The notes beneath the pieces are model-generated. The model was given only the letters and a program-made list of their open reading frames with translations. It ran no database searches and was not told the origin of the DNA. Shown one piece after another: positions 1 through 7,953 of a stretch of DNA of 26,878 nucleotides. The stretch's first letter is position 1; each line of letters starts with the position of its first letter. The translations under genes were made by a program, and so were the position numbers. The stretch lies in the NCBI GenBank assembly GCA_041743125.1, contig JBGTNK010000116.1, positions 1 to 26,878 on the forward strand. Direction: 5' to 3'. Source of the DNA: Terrimonas_B sp041743125 (GTDB lineage: Bacteria > Bacteroidota > Bacteroidia > Chitinophagales > Chitinophagaceae).

Positions 1-20
1 TATTTGGTTATTGTAATCAT
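1..20 (-). CDS. possible 5' end of a gene leaving the left edge
   Basis: On the minus strand an ATG at 20-18 opens a frame reading M-I-T-I-T-K to the window edge. Twelve bases upstream of it (39-32, minus) is a perfect TAnnTTTG box. This would put a gene divergent to the response regulator. Only six codons are visible, so this is a hint, not a call; the protein cannot be identified. Confidence 0.22.
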
Positions 21-31
21 AAGAGTAGCTG

Positions 32-39
32 CAAATTTA
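32..39 (-). promoter_or_regulatory. candidate -7 box TAAATTTG (minus strand)
   Basis: The minus strand reads TAAATTTG, a perfect match to the Bacteroidota -7 consensus TAnnTTTG, just upstream of the ATG at 20. No TTG -33 element at normal spacing was found. The match is visible; promoter function is inferred. Confidence 0.28.
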
Positions 40-218
40 ATAAACCTCCTCTGGTAATCATAAGTTATCGGTTGATCCTGATAAGGACGAGTCAAAAAAT
101 TAAAAGTTGTATAGTTCTTCGGTCTTAATTGAGCCTTCAAAATCGTGCCTGAGGTTAACTTTTCATTAAGTCTGTATGAACAACGCACTTCAAATTTCCC
201 TGTACTGCAAATTCCAAG

Positions 219-226
219 TAGGTTTG
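219..226 (+). promoter_or_regulatory. candidate -7 box TAGGTTTG for the response regulator gene
   Basis: A perfect TAnnTTTG match ends 16 bases before the ATG at 243, predicting a very short leader. There is no clear TTG -33 element at 17-23 nt, so the promoter is only partly supported. Confidence 0.42.
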
Positions 227-242
227 CGCAAATTTACTATAG

Positions 243-920
243 ATGAACTCTAATACAAGAAAAGTGTTGATTGCCGATGATGAACCTGATATATTAGAGA
301 TTTTAAAATACAATCTTACAGGCGAGGGGTATGAAGTGATAACCGCCAAAAACGGAGACGAGGCCCTGGAGAAAGCCAAACGCAACCTTCCTGACCTTAT
401 TGTTCTGGATGTAATGATGCCAAAAAAAACGGGCGTTGAGGTTTGCCAGTTGTTACGGGCTCAGGCCGCGTTTAAGGATACGTTGATCATTTTCCTTACT
501 GCTGTCAATGACGAAAGCTCTGAAATAAGAGGATTAGAGACTGGCGCAGACGATTACATCAGCAAGCCTATAAGCCCAAAAGTTTTTTTAAGCCGGGTAA
601 ATGCGCTTTTTCGCCGGTTAAATAAAAAAGAAACCCGGGTACTGGAAATAGAAAACCTGGTAATAGACCCGGAACGCTTCATGATACAGGTTGATAAAAA
701 AGATGTAGTGCTGGCTAAAAAAGAATTTGAATTATTGCTTCTTCTTGCGCAGAAGCCGGGCCGGGTTTTTTTACGCAATGAAATATTGAACCAGGTTTGG
801 GGCAATGATGTAATAGTCGGCGACCGGACTATCGATGTGCATATTCGTAAAATCAGGCAAAAGCTGGGAATTGATTGTATCACTACAGTAAAAGGAGTGG
901 GCTATAAGTTTGAGTTATGA
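243..920 (+). CDS. OmpR/PhoB-family response regulator
   Basis: This 225-residue, two-domain regulator has an N-terminal receiver (about residues 6-120) and a C-terminal winged helix (about 130-225). The receiver has the acidic pair D12/D13, phospho-acceptor D56 in VLDVMMP, T86 and K108, so the phosphorylation site looks intact. The C-terminus has the usual OmpR-type recognition region, with RTIDVHIRKIRQKLG and the GVGYKF end. The size is normal for the family. The gene lies 89 bases upstream of a histidine kinase on the same strand, so they are very likely a cognate pair in one transcript. The architecture is PhoB-like, but the stimulus and targets cannot be read from the sequence. Confidence 0.93.
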   Translation: MNSNTRKVLIADDEPDILEILKYNLTGEGYEVITAKNGDEALEKAKRNLPDLIVLDVMMPKKTGVEVCQLLRAQAAFKDTLIIFLTAVNDESSEIRGLETGADDYISKPISPKVFLSRVNALFRRLNKKETRVLEIENLVIDPERFMIQVDKKDVVLAKKEFELLLLLAQKPGRVFLRNEILNQVWGNDVIVGDRTIDVHIRKIRQKLGIDCITTVKGVGYKFEL

Positions 921-1009
921 GAAAAAGCCCTCAAGCCATAAATGCGGGCATGTTGCACGATTGCCTATAACTCCTTTAACTCTAATCCGGGTAACCAGTA
1001 ACTTGCATC

Positions 1010-2059
1010 ATGTTTTCCATAAAAAACATTTCGCCCCGCCAGCTCTCTGCTTTTACTGCTTTTGCCCTCGCAGTTCCTATAGGTTTATTGTTGGGATCTG
1101 TGGAAAAAAAATGGACCGTGGGCCTGATCTATTTTGTGGTCGTATTTACGGGCAGCTATTATCTCATTTCCTTTGTATTGGAACGGTTTATTTACCGGAA
1201 AATAAAGCTCATCTACAAATTCATTTATCAAACCAAAGCCACAAGGAGAGAAGAAACTTATTATAAATATGTTTTGCCAAAAAAAAGCATCGACGAAGTA
1301 AGAGAAGACGTGGAGGCCTGGGCCAGTGAGAAAAAAGAAGAGATCGATTTGCTAAGGACCAATGAGCAGTTCCGTAAAGAATTTTTGCAAAACCTTTCTC
1401 ACGAATTCAAGACCCCCATTTTTGCAATACAAGGATATGTAGACACCCTATTACAAGGCGCCCTGGAAAATCCCGCGGTGAACAAGCGATTTTTAGAAAA
1501 AGCTGCTTCCAACGTAGACCGGCTGATCAACCTGCTGAATGACCTGGATGAAATCTCTAAACTGGAAAGAGGCGAGCTGCATCTTATCAAACAAAATTTT
1601 ATTATCCAGGATCTCGTAAAGGAATCGTTTGAAAGTATTTCCATTATGGCCGAACAAAAAAACATTCATTGTTCAATAAAAAAAGGATGCGAAACACCAC
1701 TGGTGGTAAATGGTGATAAAGAAAAAATACGGCAGGTTTTGCTGAACCTTGTTGAAAATTCTATAAAGTATGGCAAACAAAACGGTGCCATTACCGCCAG
1801 TATGTATAACACGGATGGGACACACATTCTGGTTGAGATCAGCGATGATGGAATCGGTATTTCTGAAAAATTTATTCCGCGTGTTTTTGAAAGATTTTAT
1901 CGTACAGATAAGGGCCGGAGTCTTGATATTACCGGAAGCGGCCTGGGTCTGGCTATTTGCAAACATATCATTGAAGCGCATGAACAAACTATCCATATTC
2001 GCAGCAGGGAAAATGTAGGTACTACGGTTGGATTTACATTAGAAAGAAAGAGAGATTGA
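1010..2059 (+). CDS. sensor histidine kinase, two-helix, PhoR-like
   Basis: This 349-residue kinase has two N-terminal membrane helices (about 13-30 and 35-57) joined by a loop of only a few residues, so there is essentially no extracytoplasmic sensor domain. A charged linker follows (about 60-120), with no obvious HAMP or PAS domain. The catalytic core is complete: H-box LSHEFKTP with H131, N-box with N246/N250, G1 box DDGIG (279-283) and G2 box GSGLGL (309-314). It follows the response regulator on the same strand and is its probable partner. The reaction is ATP-dependent autophosphorylation on H131 and transfer to D56 of the regulator. The signal is probably sensed in the membrane or via the linker or a partner protein (inference). 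Confidence 0.92.
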   Translation: MFSIKNISPRQLSAFTAFALAVPIGLLLGSVEKKWTVGLIYFVVVFTGSYYLISFVLERFIYRKIKLIYKFIYQTKATRREETYYKYVLPKKSIDEVREDVEAWASEKKEEIDLLRTNEQFRKEFLQNLSHEFKTPIFAIQGYVDTLLQGALENPAVNKRFLEKAASNVDRLINLLNDLDEISKLERGELHLIKQNFIIQDLVKESFESISIMAEQKNIHCSIKKGCETPLVVNGDKEKIRQVLLNLVENSIKYGKQNGAITASMYNTDGTHILVEISDDGIGISEKFIPRVFERFYRTDKGRSLDITGSGLGLAICKHIIEAHEQTIHIRSRENVGTTVGFTLERKRD

Positions 2060-2199
2060 TTACACGATGGTCACAATTTTATATTGCATTTGACATATAA
2101 ATGCATAAATCATTATAAATTTTAATAGTCCGCTGGTTTTTTTTAATTTTTTCCTTTCGATGTTCCGTATTTTTAAGTTTCTCCTAAAATAAAAGCTAT

Positions 2200-3507
2200 A
2201 TGAAACGCAGACAATTTATTCAATCTTCATCTACAATGCTGGCTGGTGCCGGGATAGCCGGTCTTTTACCACATGATCTACTTTCTTTTAAAAAGGTGAT
2301 CGGTGCCAATGATAAGATCAGGTTCGGGGCTATTGGTATAAAAGGAATGGGCTGGTCGGATCTGACAAGTGTTCTTAAAGATCCCCGGGCGCAATGTATT
2401 GCTCTTTGCGATGTTGATAAAAATGTTTTAGATAACAAAGTTGCAGATCTGGCCAAAAAAAATATAAAGGTCAGCGCCGAAAAAAATTACAAAAAGCTTC
2501 TTGACAATAAGGAAATTGATGCCATCATTATCGGCACTCCGGACCACTGGCATTGTAATATTATGGCCGAGGCATGTGAAGCAGGTAAGGATGTATACGT
2601 GGAGAAGCCAGCCGGAAACTCTATTGCTGAATGCAGGGTAATGGAAGCAGCGCAAAAAAAATATAACAGGGTAGTGCAGGTAGGCCAGTGGCAGCGTAGC
2701 AATAAACATTATGCCGATGCAATGGAGTTTGTACATTCTGGAAAGTTGGGCAATGTGAGGCTTGTAAAAGCATGGGCCTACCAGGGTTGGATGAAACCAG
2801 TGCCTGTGAAACCAGATACGACACCCCCTGCCGGAGTTGATTATAATATGTGGCTGGGCCCTGCCAAAAAAAGACCATTCAATGAGAATCGTTTTCATTT
2901 CAATTTCAGGTGGTATTGGGATTATGCAGGGGGCTTAATGACAGATTGGGGTGTGCACATGATCGACTATGCTTTGTTGGGTATGAAAGCAAAAACGCCT
3001 AAAGCAATTATAGCAGCTGGTGGTAAATTCGCTTACCCGGATGATGCATCTGAAACACCTGATACGCTGACCACAGTTTTTGAATTTGAAGGTTTCAACC
3101 TGCAATGGGAGCATGCTACGGGAATTGATGGCGGGCCTTATGGTAGAAATCATGGAGTTGCTTTTATTGGAAATAACGGAACGCTGGTAGTAGACCGGGG
3201 TGGCTGGGAAGTGATCCCTGAAAATCAGAAAATGGAAGCAGTTCCCCTTCAAAAAAAATCAGATGATGGCCTGCTTCTTCACACCACAAATTTTTTAGAT
3301 GTAGTGCAATCCCGTAAAATGGATGAGCTGAAAGCTTCTATACAGGCCGGTAGCCATGTAGCTATTGTTTGCCAGATGGGGAATATTGCCTTTCGCACTG
3401 GTAAAAAAGTGTACTGGAACAATGCCACCAATAAATTCACGGATAATGATGCTAATAAATTTTTAGCAGCGGAATATCATAATGGATATAAAATGGCAAA
3501 AATTTAG
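2200..3507 (+). CDS. Gfo/Idh/MocA-family oxidoreductase, Tat-exported
   Basis: This 435-residue protein starts with a twin-arginine-type signal (KRRQFIQ at 2-8, then a hydrophobic stretch to about 23), so it should be exported folded with its cofactor. The Rossmann domain follows, with a variant dinucleotide loop AIGIKGMG (about 44-51), the TPDHWH motif (113-118) and EKPAG (135-139), whose K136 is the usual catalytic lysine. The C-terminal alpha/beta domain carries the WDWGVHMID-like segment typical of secreted Bacteroidota members. The family oxidises or reduces sugars and sugar derivatives using NAD(P). The exact substrate is unknown. It is a single-gene unit closed by a strong hairpin. Confidence 0.9.
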   Translation: MKRRQFIQSSSTMLAGAGIAGLLPHDLLSFKKVIGANDKIRFGAIGIKGMGWSDLTSVLKDPRAQCIALCDVDKNVLDNKVADLAKKNIKVSAEKNYKKLLDNKEIDAIIIGTPDHWHCNIMAEACEAGKDVYVEKPAGNSIAECRVMEAAQKKYNRVVQVGQWQRSNKHYADAMEFVHSGKLGNVRLVKAWAYQGWMKPVPVKPDTTPPAGVDYNMWLGPAKKRPFNENRFHFNFRWYWDYAGGLMTDWGVHMIDYALLGMKAKTPKAIIAAGGKFAYPDDASETPDTLTTVFEFEGFNLQWEHATGIDGGPYGRNHGVAFIGNNGTLVVDRGGWEVIPENQKMEAVPLQKKSDDGLLLHTTNFLDVVQSRKMDELKASIQAGSHVAIVCQMGNIAFRTGKKVYWNNATNKFTDNDANKFLAAEYHNGYKMAKI

Positions 3508-3523
3508 TTTTGCTATGCCGGAC

Positions 3524-3559
3524 AAAAAAATGCGGAGATGGAGCACCGCATTTTTTTTT
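3524..3559 (+). terminator. Rho-independent terminator after the oxidoreductase gene
   Basis: AAAAAAATGCGG pairs perfectly with CCGCATTTTTTT (12 bp, of which 5 are the GC-rich core) around a 10-base loop, followed by a run of nine T in total. It lies 17 bases past the stop codon. Confidence 0.85.
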
Positions 3560-3837
3560 GAATTAATGGTCTAAAATGGTTGGCAAAATTTTCGGATAAT
3601 TAATTCAGGCTTTACTTTGATTAAAGTTTACAGAAATTGGCTTTTGCAAACTTTTTTGATTTATGCAAAAAAAAAAGATGCTGGCTTGCGGCAATTTGTT
3701 TTTAATAGGCTGTGGCAACAGAGAAGGTAAGCTAAGATTCCGTTTTAGGGACTGTGGTATTTTATTTCCCATTACTTCAATGCTCTTGTTATGCACGCCT
3801 TCAACGATCTGCAATCGGGAGGTAAGCAGTTAATTGA
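3560..3837. other. intergenic stretch with no supported gene
   Basis: Together with the terminator this makes 330 bases between the stop codon at 3507 and the receiver gene's stop codon at 3838. A plus-strand frame from ATG 3663 to TAA 3833 would give a 56-residue Cys-rich peptide, and a minus-strand frame at 3814-3605 would give 69 residues. Neither has a promoter match, ribosome site or familiar sequence, so I call neither. No other structure was seen. Confidence 0.5.
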
Positions 3838-4272
3838 CTATTGAGCATTTTTAATATAATTAGGCGATTCGCATTCTTGCCAATACTCCACAATTTTTAC
3901 TAAAATACTTTTTAATTTGTCATAATTATTTGGCTTTACAAAAAATCCTTGAATAGATCTTGAATAAGCATCAATTACATGTTTCTGTTCGGCACTGGTA
4001 GAAAAGAAAAGATAAGGGATAGATTTTAATCTCAAATCTTCATTATTGTGGATTTTTTCCCGCAATTCCATTCCATTTAGTTTGGGCATATTTATGTCAG
4101 AAAGAACAAGGAAAGGCTCAATCTCTGTACTGGTCAAATACTCCAACGCCTGAACGCTGTCGCCAAAAAATATAAGTTCATTTTTATAATTGAGTTCGTT
4201 AAAGATTTCAGCCAAAATATCCTGGTCGTCAATGTCGTCCTCAATAATAATAATTGGACCGCTTTTGTTCAT
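3838..4272 (-). CDS. stand-alone response regulator receiver protein (Rcp1/CheY-like)
   Basis: This 144-residue single-domain protein is a receiver with no output domain. The acidic pocket E11/D12/D13, phospho-acceptor D59 in LSDINMPKLNG, S91/T92 and K113 are all present. The IIIIEDDIDDQDIL opening and the insert before the LVLSD strand are typical of the Rcp1-like receivers that partner phytochrome-type and hybrid kinases. No kinase gene lies beside it, so its partner must be encoded elsewhere. The ATG lies only five bases from the end of a perfect -7 box, suggesting a leaderless or nearly leaderless message. Confidence 0.88.
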   Translation of the reverse strand: MNKSGPIIIIEDDIDDQDILAEIFNELNYKNELIFFGDSVQALEYLTSTEIEPFLVLSDINMPKLNGMELREKIHNNEDLRLKSIPYLFFSTSAEQKHVIDAYSRSIQGFFVKPNNYDKLKSILVKIVEYWQECESPNYIKNAQ

Positions 4273-4276
4273 GGTG

Positions 4277-4310
4277 CAAACTTAGGCTTTGTTAGTATGT
4301 GTACATCAAA
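4277..4310 (-). promoter_or_regulatory. promoter for the stand-alone receiver gene
   Basis: On the minus strand TTTG (4310-4307) is followed after 22 bases by TAAGTTTG (4284-4277), a full match to the Bacteroidota -33/-7 consensus at the long end of its spacing. The predicted transcription start falls at or next to the start codon. Confidence 0.55.
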
Positions 4311-4448
4311 TTAAATAAATGGACTTTAAGGTGGCGCACAACAGTCTTTTTGCAGGCAGGTTGCTCCAGCTGTACTTGTTTACCCTCAGATTGACTGACC
4401 CATGTAAAATTGTAAATCAAATAATCTCCAACCATTGTCACCACCTAA

Positions 4449-5636
4449 TTATTTTAATACCCCTGTTTGCTTACCGATTTTTGTAAATGCCGCAATAGCT
4501 TTATCCAAATGTTTTACTTCGTGGGCGGCACTCAATTGTACTCTTATCCTGGCTTTTCCTTTGGGAACTACCGGAAAAAAGAACCCGATTACATAAATAC
4601 CTTCATCCAATAATTTAGCAGCAAAATTTTGCGCAAGCACCGCATCATATAGCATAATGGGTACAATCGGGTGATCTCCTTTTTTGATATCAAACCCCGC
4701 CTCCGTCATCTTACTTCGAAAATATTGTGTGTTGTATTCCAATTTGTCTCTTAATTCCGTTGTTTCTGTCAACATATCCAGCACAGCAATGGATGCACCT
4801 ACAATAGAAGGTGCCAGCGTATTGCTGAAAAGATATGGTCTCGATTTCTGCCGGAGCATTTCAATCACTTCTCTTTTGCCTGATGTAAAACCACCGGAAG
4901 CCCCTCCCAATGCTTTACCCAGGGTACCGGTGATGATGTCAATTTTTCCCATCACGCCCCTGTATTCATGAGTACCCTTACCTGTTTTTCCCAAAAATCC
5001 TGAAGAATGACATTCGTCAATCATGATCACCGCATCATAAAGATCTGCCAGTTCTGCAATTTTATCCAGTTGTGCAATGGTGCCATCCATACTAAAGGAA
5101 CCATCAGTTACTATTATGCGGCTCCGGCAACCGGCTGCTTCCTTTAGTTTTAATTCCAGGTCTCCCATATTATTATGTTCATACCGGAATCGCTGCGCCT
5201 TACACAAACGAACACCATCAATAATGGAAGCATGATTTAAAGCATCAGAAATAATTGCGTCCTCCTCCCCAAATAGTGGTTCAAATACGCCGCCATTTGC
5301 ATCAAAAGCTGCAGCATATAAAATAGTATCTTCTGTCCCCAAGAATTGAGAGAGTTTTTGTTCAAGTTCCTTATGAATATCCTGGGTACCGCAGATAAAC
5401 CGAACGCTGCTCATACCATATCCATGGGAATCAATTGCACGGTGTGCTGCTTCTATAACTTTAGGATGTGATGACAGGCCCAGGTAATTATTGGCACAAA
5501 AGTTTAAAACTTTTTTACCCCCTACTTCAATTTCAGCGCCTTGCGGGCCCAATATTATTCTCTCCATTTTATAAAGGCCGGCTGCTTTTACATCTTCCAC
5601 TTCCGTTGCTATTCGTTGGGCGAAGTTTTGATTCAT
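4449..5636 (-). CDS. kbl: glycine C-acetyltransferase (2-amino-3-ketobutyrate CoA ligase)
   Basis: This 395-residue PLP-dependent enzyme belongs to the alpha-oxoamine synthase family. It joins glycine and acetyl-CoA to 2-amino-3-oxobutyrate, or cleaves that product during threonine breakdown; it acts in the cytosol. Visible landmarks are NFCANNYLGL (46-55), the NHASIIDG histidine H135, the D207 region of MIDECHSSG, and the PLP lysine K241 in GTLGKALGGASGG. The length and the MERIILGPQGAEIEV opening favour Kbl over BioF or serine palmitoyltransferase. The usual partner, threonine dehydrogenase, is not beside it. The ATG at 5636 is preceded by a -7 box. Confidence 0.93.
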   Translation of the reverse strand: MNQNFAQRIATEVEDVKAAGLYKMERIILGPQGAEIEVGGKKVLNFCANNYLGLSSHPKVIEAAHRAIDSHGYGMSSVRFICGTQDIHKELEQKLSQFLGTEDTILYAAAFDANGGVFEPLFGEEDAIISDALNHASIIDGVRLCKAQRFRYEHNNMGDLELKLKEAAGCRSRIIVTDGSFSMDGTIAQLDKIAELADLYDAVIMIDECHSSGFLGKTGKGTHEYRGVMGKIDIITGTLGKALGGASGGFTSGKREVIEMLRQKSRPYLFSNTLAPSIVGASIAVLDMLTETTELRDKLEYNTQYFRSKMTEAGFDIKKGDHPIVPIMLYDAVLAQNFAAKLLDEGIYVIGFFFPVVPKGKARIRVQLSAAHEVKHLDKAIAAFTKIGKQTGVLK

Positions 5637-5656
5637 AAGTATAAAAATTAGAGCCG

Positions 5657-5664
5657 CAAACCTA
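5657..5664 (-). promoter_or_regulatory. candidate -7 box TAGGTTTG for kbl
   Basis: The minus strand carries a perfect TAnnTTTG match 20 bases upstream of the kbl ATG. The nearest TTG lies 25 bases further up, slightly beyond normal spacing. The box is identical to the one before the response regulator at 219. Confidence 0.42.
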
Positions 5665-5866
5665 CGTAAAGTTTTTAGCCCTGTTTTATCAATCCGAATA
5701 CCTAATAGACTTATTTATAAAAATAATCTACCCCTGAAACCCTGCTATAAAAGCCCGGAAAACCCAAAAAACCACATAAAATAAAAATTTCGGGGTATAC
5801 AATAGGTAATTCACCTGCTCTTTTCTGCATTTCATTGGCAAAAAATGGCTGTCTGTCAATATTTGC
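5665..5866. other. divergent intergenic region between kbl and the 65-aa ORF
   Basis: The full gap between the kbl start (5636) and the ATG at 5946 is 309 bases. Outside the two promoters annotated at its ends it is AT-rich, with no convincing ORF, hairpin or repeat. Confidence 0.5.
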
Positions 5867-5896
5867 TTGTAACAAATTATCAGCAATTTATCTTTG
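5867..5896 (+). promoter_or_regulatory. strong promoter match for the 65-aa ORF and ECF operon
   Basis: TTG (5867-5869), a 19-base spacer and TATCTTTG (5889-5896) match the Bacteroidota housekeeping promoter at the ideal spacing. The predicted start is near 5903, leaving a leader of about 40 bases to the ATG at 5946. Confidence 0.68.
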
Positions 5897-5945
5897 ATGT
5901 AACATTTGATAACCGAACCTCGTCAAATGGCAGAAACCAGGCAAT

Positions 5946-6143
5946 ATGCGAAACAAAACAATTATAGGAACCTTATTTCTTTCCTTTTTTCTTTTTGGGA
6001 TATTCCTGGTATTTCAATCATCCTTACCGGTTGATAATGCTGAAACTGGTAAAGAAATTTTGGATCCCACTTGTCAAAAAAAGGAAAAAGACGGAAAAAT
6101 GATCTGGGAAAATCTGCCCAGCCAGTTTTTCTCCTCCTTTTAA
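5946..6143 (+). CDS. small membrane-anchored peptide upstream of the ECF sigma gene
   Basis: This 65-residue protein has one N-terminal hydrophobic segment (about 5-24), either an anchor or an uncleaved signal. A polar lysine-rich stretch follows with a single Cys (43), then the C-terminal motif IWENLPSQFFSSF. I cannot assign a function. It is supported by a full promoter match at ideal spacing and by a start 50 bases past that box. It lies 108 bases before the sigma factor on the same strand. From memory, short proteins with a similar W-E-N-x-x-x-Q-F-F-S end occur in Chitinophagaceae, but I could not check this. Confidence 0.62.
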   Translation: MRNKTIIGTLFLSFFLFGIFLVFQSSLPVDNAETGKEILDPTCQKKEKDGKMIWENLPSQFFSSF

Positions 6144-6223
6144 GGGTAGTTCCTTTTTCTATACTACCTGTTGTAACATTTCATTATTATTAAACGTATA
6201 ATTAAAAATCAGGTAACGCACAT

Positions 6224-6231
6224 TAATTTTG
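6224..6231 (+). promoter_or_regulatory. candidate -7 box TAATTTTG before the ECF sigma gene
   Basis: A perfect TAnnTTTG match ends 20 bases before the ATG at 6252. It overlaps the in-frame GTG at 6231, so a transcript made here could not use that GTG. This is one reason for choosing the ATG. No TTG element is at normal spacing. Confidence 0.45.
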
Positions 6232-6251
6232 TGCCCCGACTCCGGCTGTTT

Positions 6252-6737
6252 ATGACTGAAAGGGAATATAACGAGTGTGTTAATACTTACGCTGACAATG
6301 TGTATCGCTTTATTGTCAAGAATCTGCGCCATGAAGAGGATGCCCGTGATGTAGTGCAAACCTCCTTTGAAAAAATGTGGCGAAACCGGGAAGAAGTGGA
6401 TCCTTTGCGTGCTAAATCGTATTTATTTACGGTAGCCTATCACCAGATGATCGACCATATCCGAAAGGTAAAGAGGATCCAGTTAAAAGAGGAAATAAGC
6501 GAGGGATCAAAAATTCAGGACAGACAAATTAATAACCTGAAAAAAGTACTGGAACAAGCTTTAGCCAGATTAGGTGAAACACAGCGGTCGCTGGTATTGT
6601 TGAAAGATTATGAAGGTTATAGTTATGATGAAATTGGTCAAATAACGGGCTTAAGTGAAAGCCAGGTGAAAGTTTACCTGCACAGGGCCCGGTTGCAATT
6701 GAAAGAATATTTGGTAAAAATTGAAAATGTAATATGA
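6252..6737 (+). CDS. ECF RNA polymerase sigma factor
   Basis: This 161-residue group-4 sigma factor has region 2 at about residues 8-70 (YADNVYRFIVKNLR, then DARDVVQTSFEKMWRN) and region 4 at about 103-155 (LGETQRSLVLLKDYEGYSYDEIGQITGLSE, then VKVYLHRAR). It would direct RNA polymerase to a small regulon, probably including its own operon. I start it at ATG 6252 (MTEREYNE), not the in-frame GTG at 6231, because that GTG sits inside a -7 box and adds seven uncharacteristic residues. The anti-sigma gene starts 45 bases after its stop codon. Confidence 0.92.
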   Translation: MTEREYNECVNTYADNVYRFIVKNLRHEEDARDVVQTSFEKMWRNREEVDPLRAKSYLFTVAYHQMIDHIRKVKRIQLKEEISEGSKIQDRQINNLKKVLEQALARLGETQRSLVLLKDYEGYSYDEIGQITGLSESQVKVYLHRARLQLKEYLVKIENVI

Positions 6738-6782
6738 AGCTGATTCGTTGCCTGCCACCCGGATACAGCTAAACAAAAAAAA

Positions 6783-7928
6783 ATGAAAATTACCCGCCAT
6801 AATTACGAAGAGTATTTTGTTTTGTACACTGATAATGAACTTAACAGCGGGGACCGTGAGATCCTGGAGCAATTCGTATCGGATAATCCGGATCTGCGGG
6901 AAGAATTGAGCTGGCTGCTGCAAAGCCGGTTGATCCCTGAGAACAATGTTGTTTTTGATAATAAGGAACAGCTAATGAAAACAACTGGTGCCGGCACCAT
7001 CAATACCTTGAACTTCCAGGAGTGGCTCTTACTCTATATTGATAATGAATTGACAGCCGGTCAAAAAATATCAGTTGAAAAGTTCTTAGACGGTCATCCC
7101 GCTATTAAAAAGGAATTGAAAATTTTACAAAAAACAATTTCTGTTGCTGAACCGGAAATTACTTTCAAAAACAAAAAAGTTCTATTCCGTAAGGAGGAAA
7201 GAGTACATAAATTAACCTTCGAATGGAGGAAAATTGCCGTTGCAGCAACGCTGCTGATTGCAATCAGCACAGCAGCTTTTATTATTTATATGAAGGATAA
7301 AAATCCGGCGGAGATTGCATCCTTTAAAACTCCTCCATTAAAATCTATACAAGATAATCCTGCTGAAAAGAAGGAAACAGAAAATCCTTCCGGGGCCATC
7401 CTTATTACAGGAGAAAATAAAAACCAAGTTACAAGCAAAGGAATAATCGGAACCGACAATCCTTTACCCAACAGCGAAGAAAAACACCTATTGGCAATAG
7501 AGCCAAAACGCATTCCATCTAATTCTCCCAACCAAATAGATAGGCCATCTGTATCTTTAGGAAAAGAGAAGAAAAAAACAAATGATTTGCCCCAGCCCAG
7601 GTATAATCCGAATGTGAGCCTGCATGGTGAAGTAAATAACCAGTTAGCAGCTGTTGATATACCGGGAAAAGGATCCTTAACAAATCTTAAAGAAACAAAT
7701 AACATGTCTTCTGTAACTCCAAATAACTCTCAACCGTTAGACCATATAATAACGGCAGCATCTAAGGAACCTGTTTACTTTACAGGGGATGATGAGCAGC
7801 CAGACAGAAAAAACAAACTCCGGGGGATCTTCCGGAAGATCACCAGAACGTTTGAAAAAACCACCAATATAAAAGCCACTGACGATGAAGATCGCTTGTT
7901 GCTGGGTGGATTGGCCATTAAATTGTAA
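6783..7928 (+). CDS. membrane anti-sigma factor with duplicated cytoplasmic domain
   Basis: This 381-residue single-pass protein probably holds the upstream sigma factor inactive at the membrane. The cytoplasmic part contains two tandem copies of one motif: residues 9-65 (EEYFVLYTDNEL, LEQFVSDNPDLREEL) and 79-136 (QEWLLLYIDNEL, VEKFLDGHPAIKKEL), about 70 residues apart. Neither copy has the zinc-binding His/Cys set of ZAS anti-sigma factors. A transmembrane helix lies at about 151-169. The extracytoplasmic part (170-381) is rich in Pro, Asn, Lys and Glu, probably disordered, and ends in a hydrophobic LLLGGLAIKL. It lies between the sigma and barrel genes in one operon. The role is inferred from position and architecture, since I recognise no named family in the C-terminal half. 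Confidence 0.78.
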   Translation: MKITRHNYEEYFVLYTDNELNSGDREILEQFVSDNPDLREELSWLLQSRLIPENNVVFDNKEQLMKTTGAGTINTLNFQEWLLLYIDNELTAGQKISVEKFLDGHPAIKKELKILQKTISVAEPEITFKNKKVLFRKEERVHKLTFEWRKIAVAATLLIAISTAAFIIYMKDKNPAEIASFKTPPLKSIQDNPAEKKETENPSGAILITGENKNQVTSKGIIGTDNPLPNSEEKHLLAIEPKRIPSNSPNQIDRPSVSLGKEKKKTNDLPQPRYNPNVSLHGEVNNQLAAVDIPGKGSLTNLKETNNMSSVTPNNSQPLDHIITAASKEPVYFTGDDEQPDRKNKLRGIFRKITRTFEKTTNIKATDDEDRLLLGGLAIKL

Positions 7929-7953
7929 ATCACATTTTTTTAAATAAGTAAGT

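Noticed and set aside
155..385. 76-residue minus-strand frame over the response regulator start
   Set aside because: It overlaps a clear response regulator on the other strand and has no family resemblance.
910..1266. 118-residue plus-strand frame between regulator and kinase
   Set aside because: It overlaps both real genes in another frame; Cys/His-rich chance composition.
3605..3814. 69-residue minus-strand frame
   Set aside because: No promoter box, no signal, no familiar motif; low-complexity F/Q/K content typical of AT-rich spacer.
3663..3833. 56-residue plus-strand Cys-rich frame
   Set aside because: It looks faintly like a lipoprotein signal (LFLIGCGN), but there is no promoter match and the rest has no structure; a 10-A run sits right after its start.
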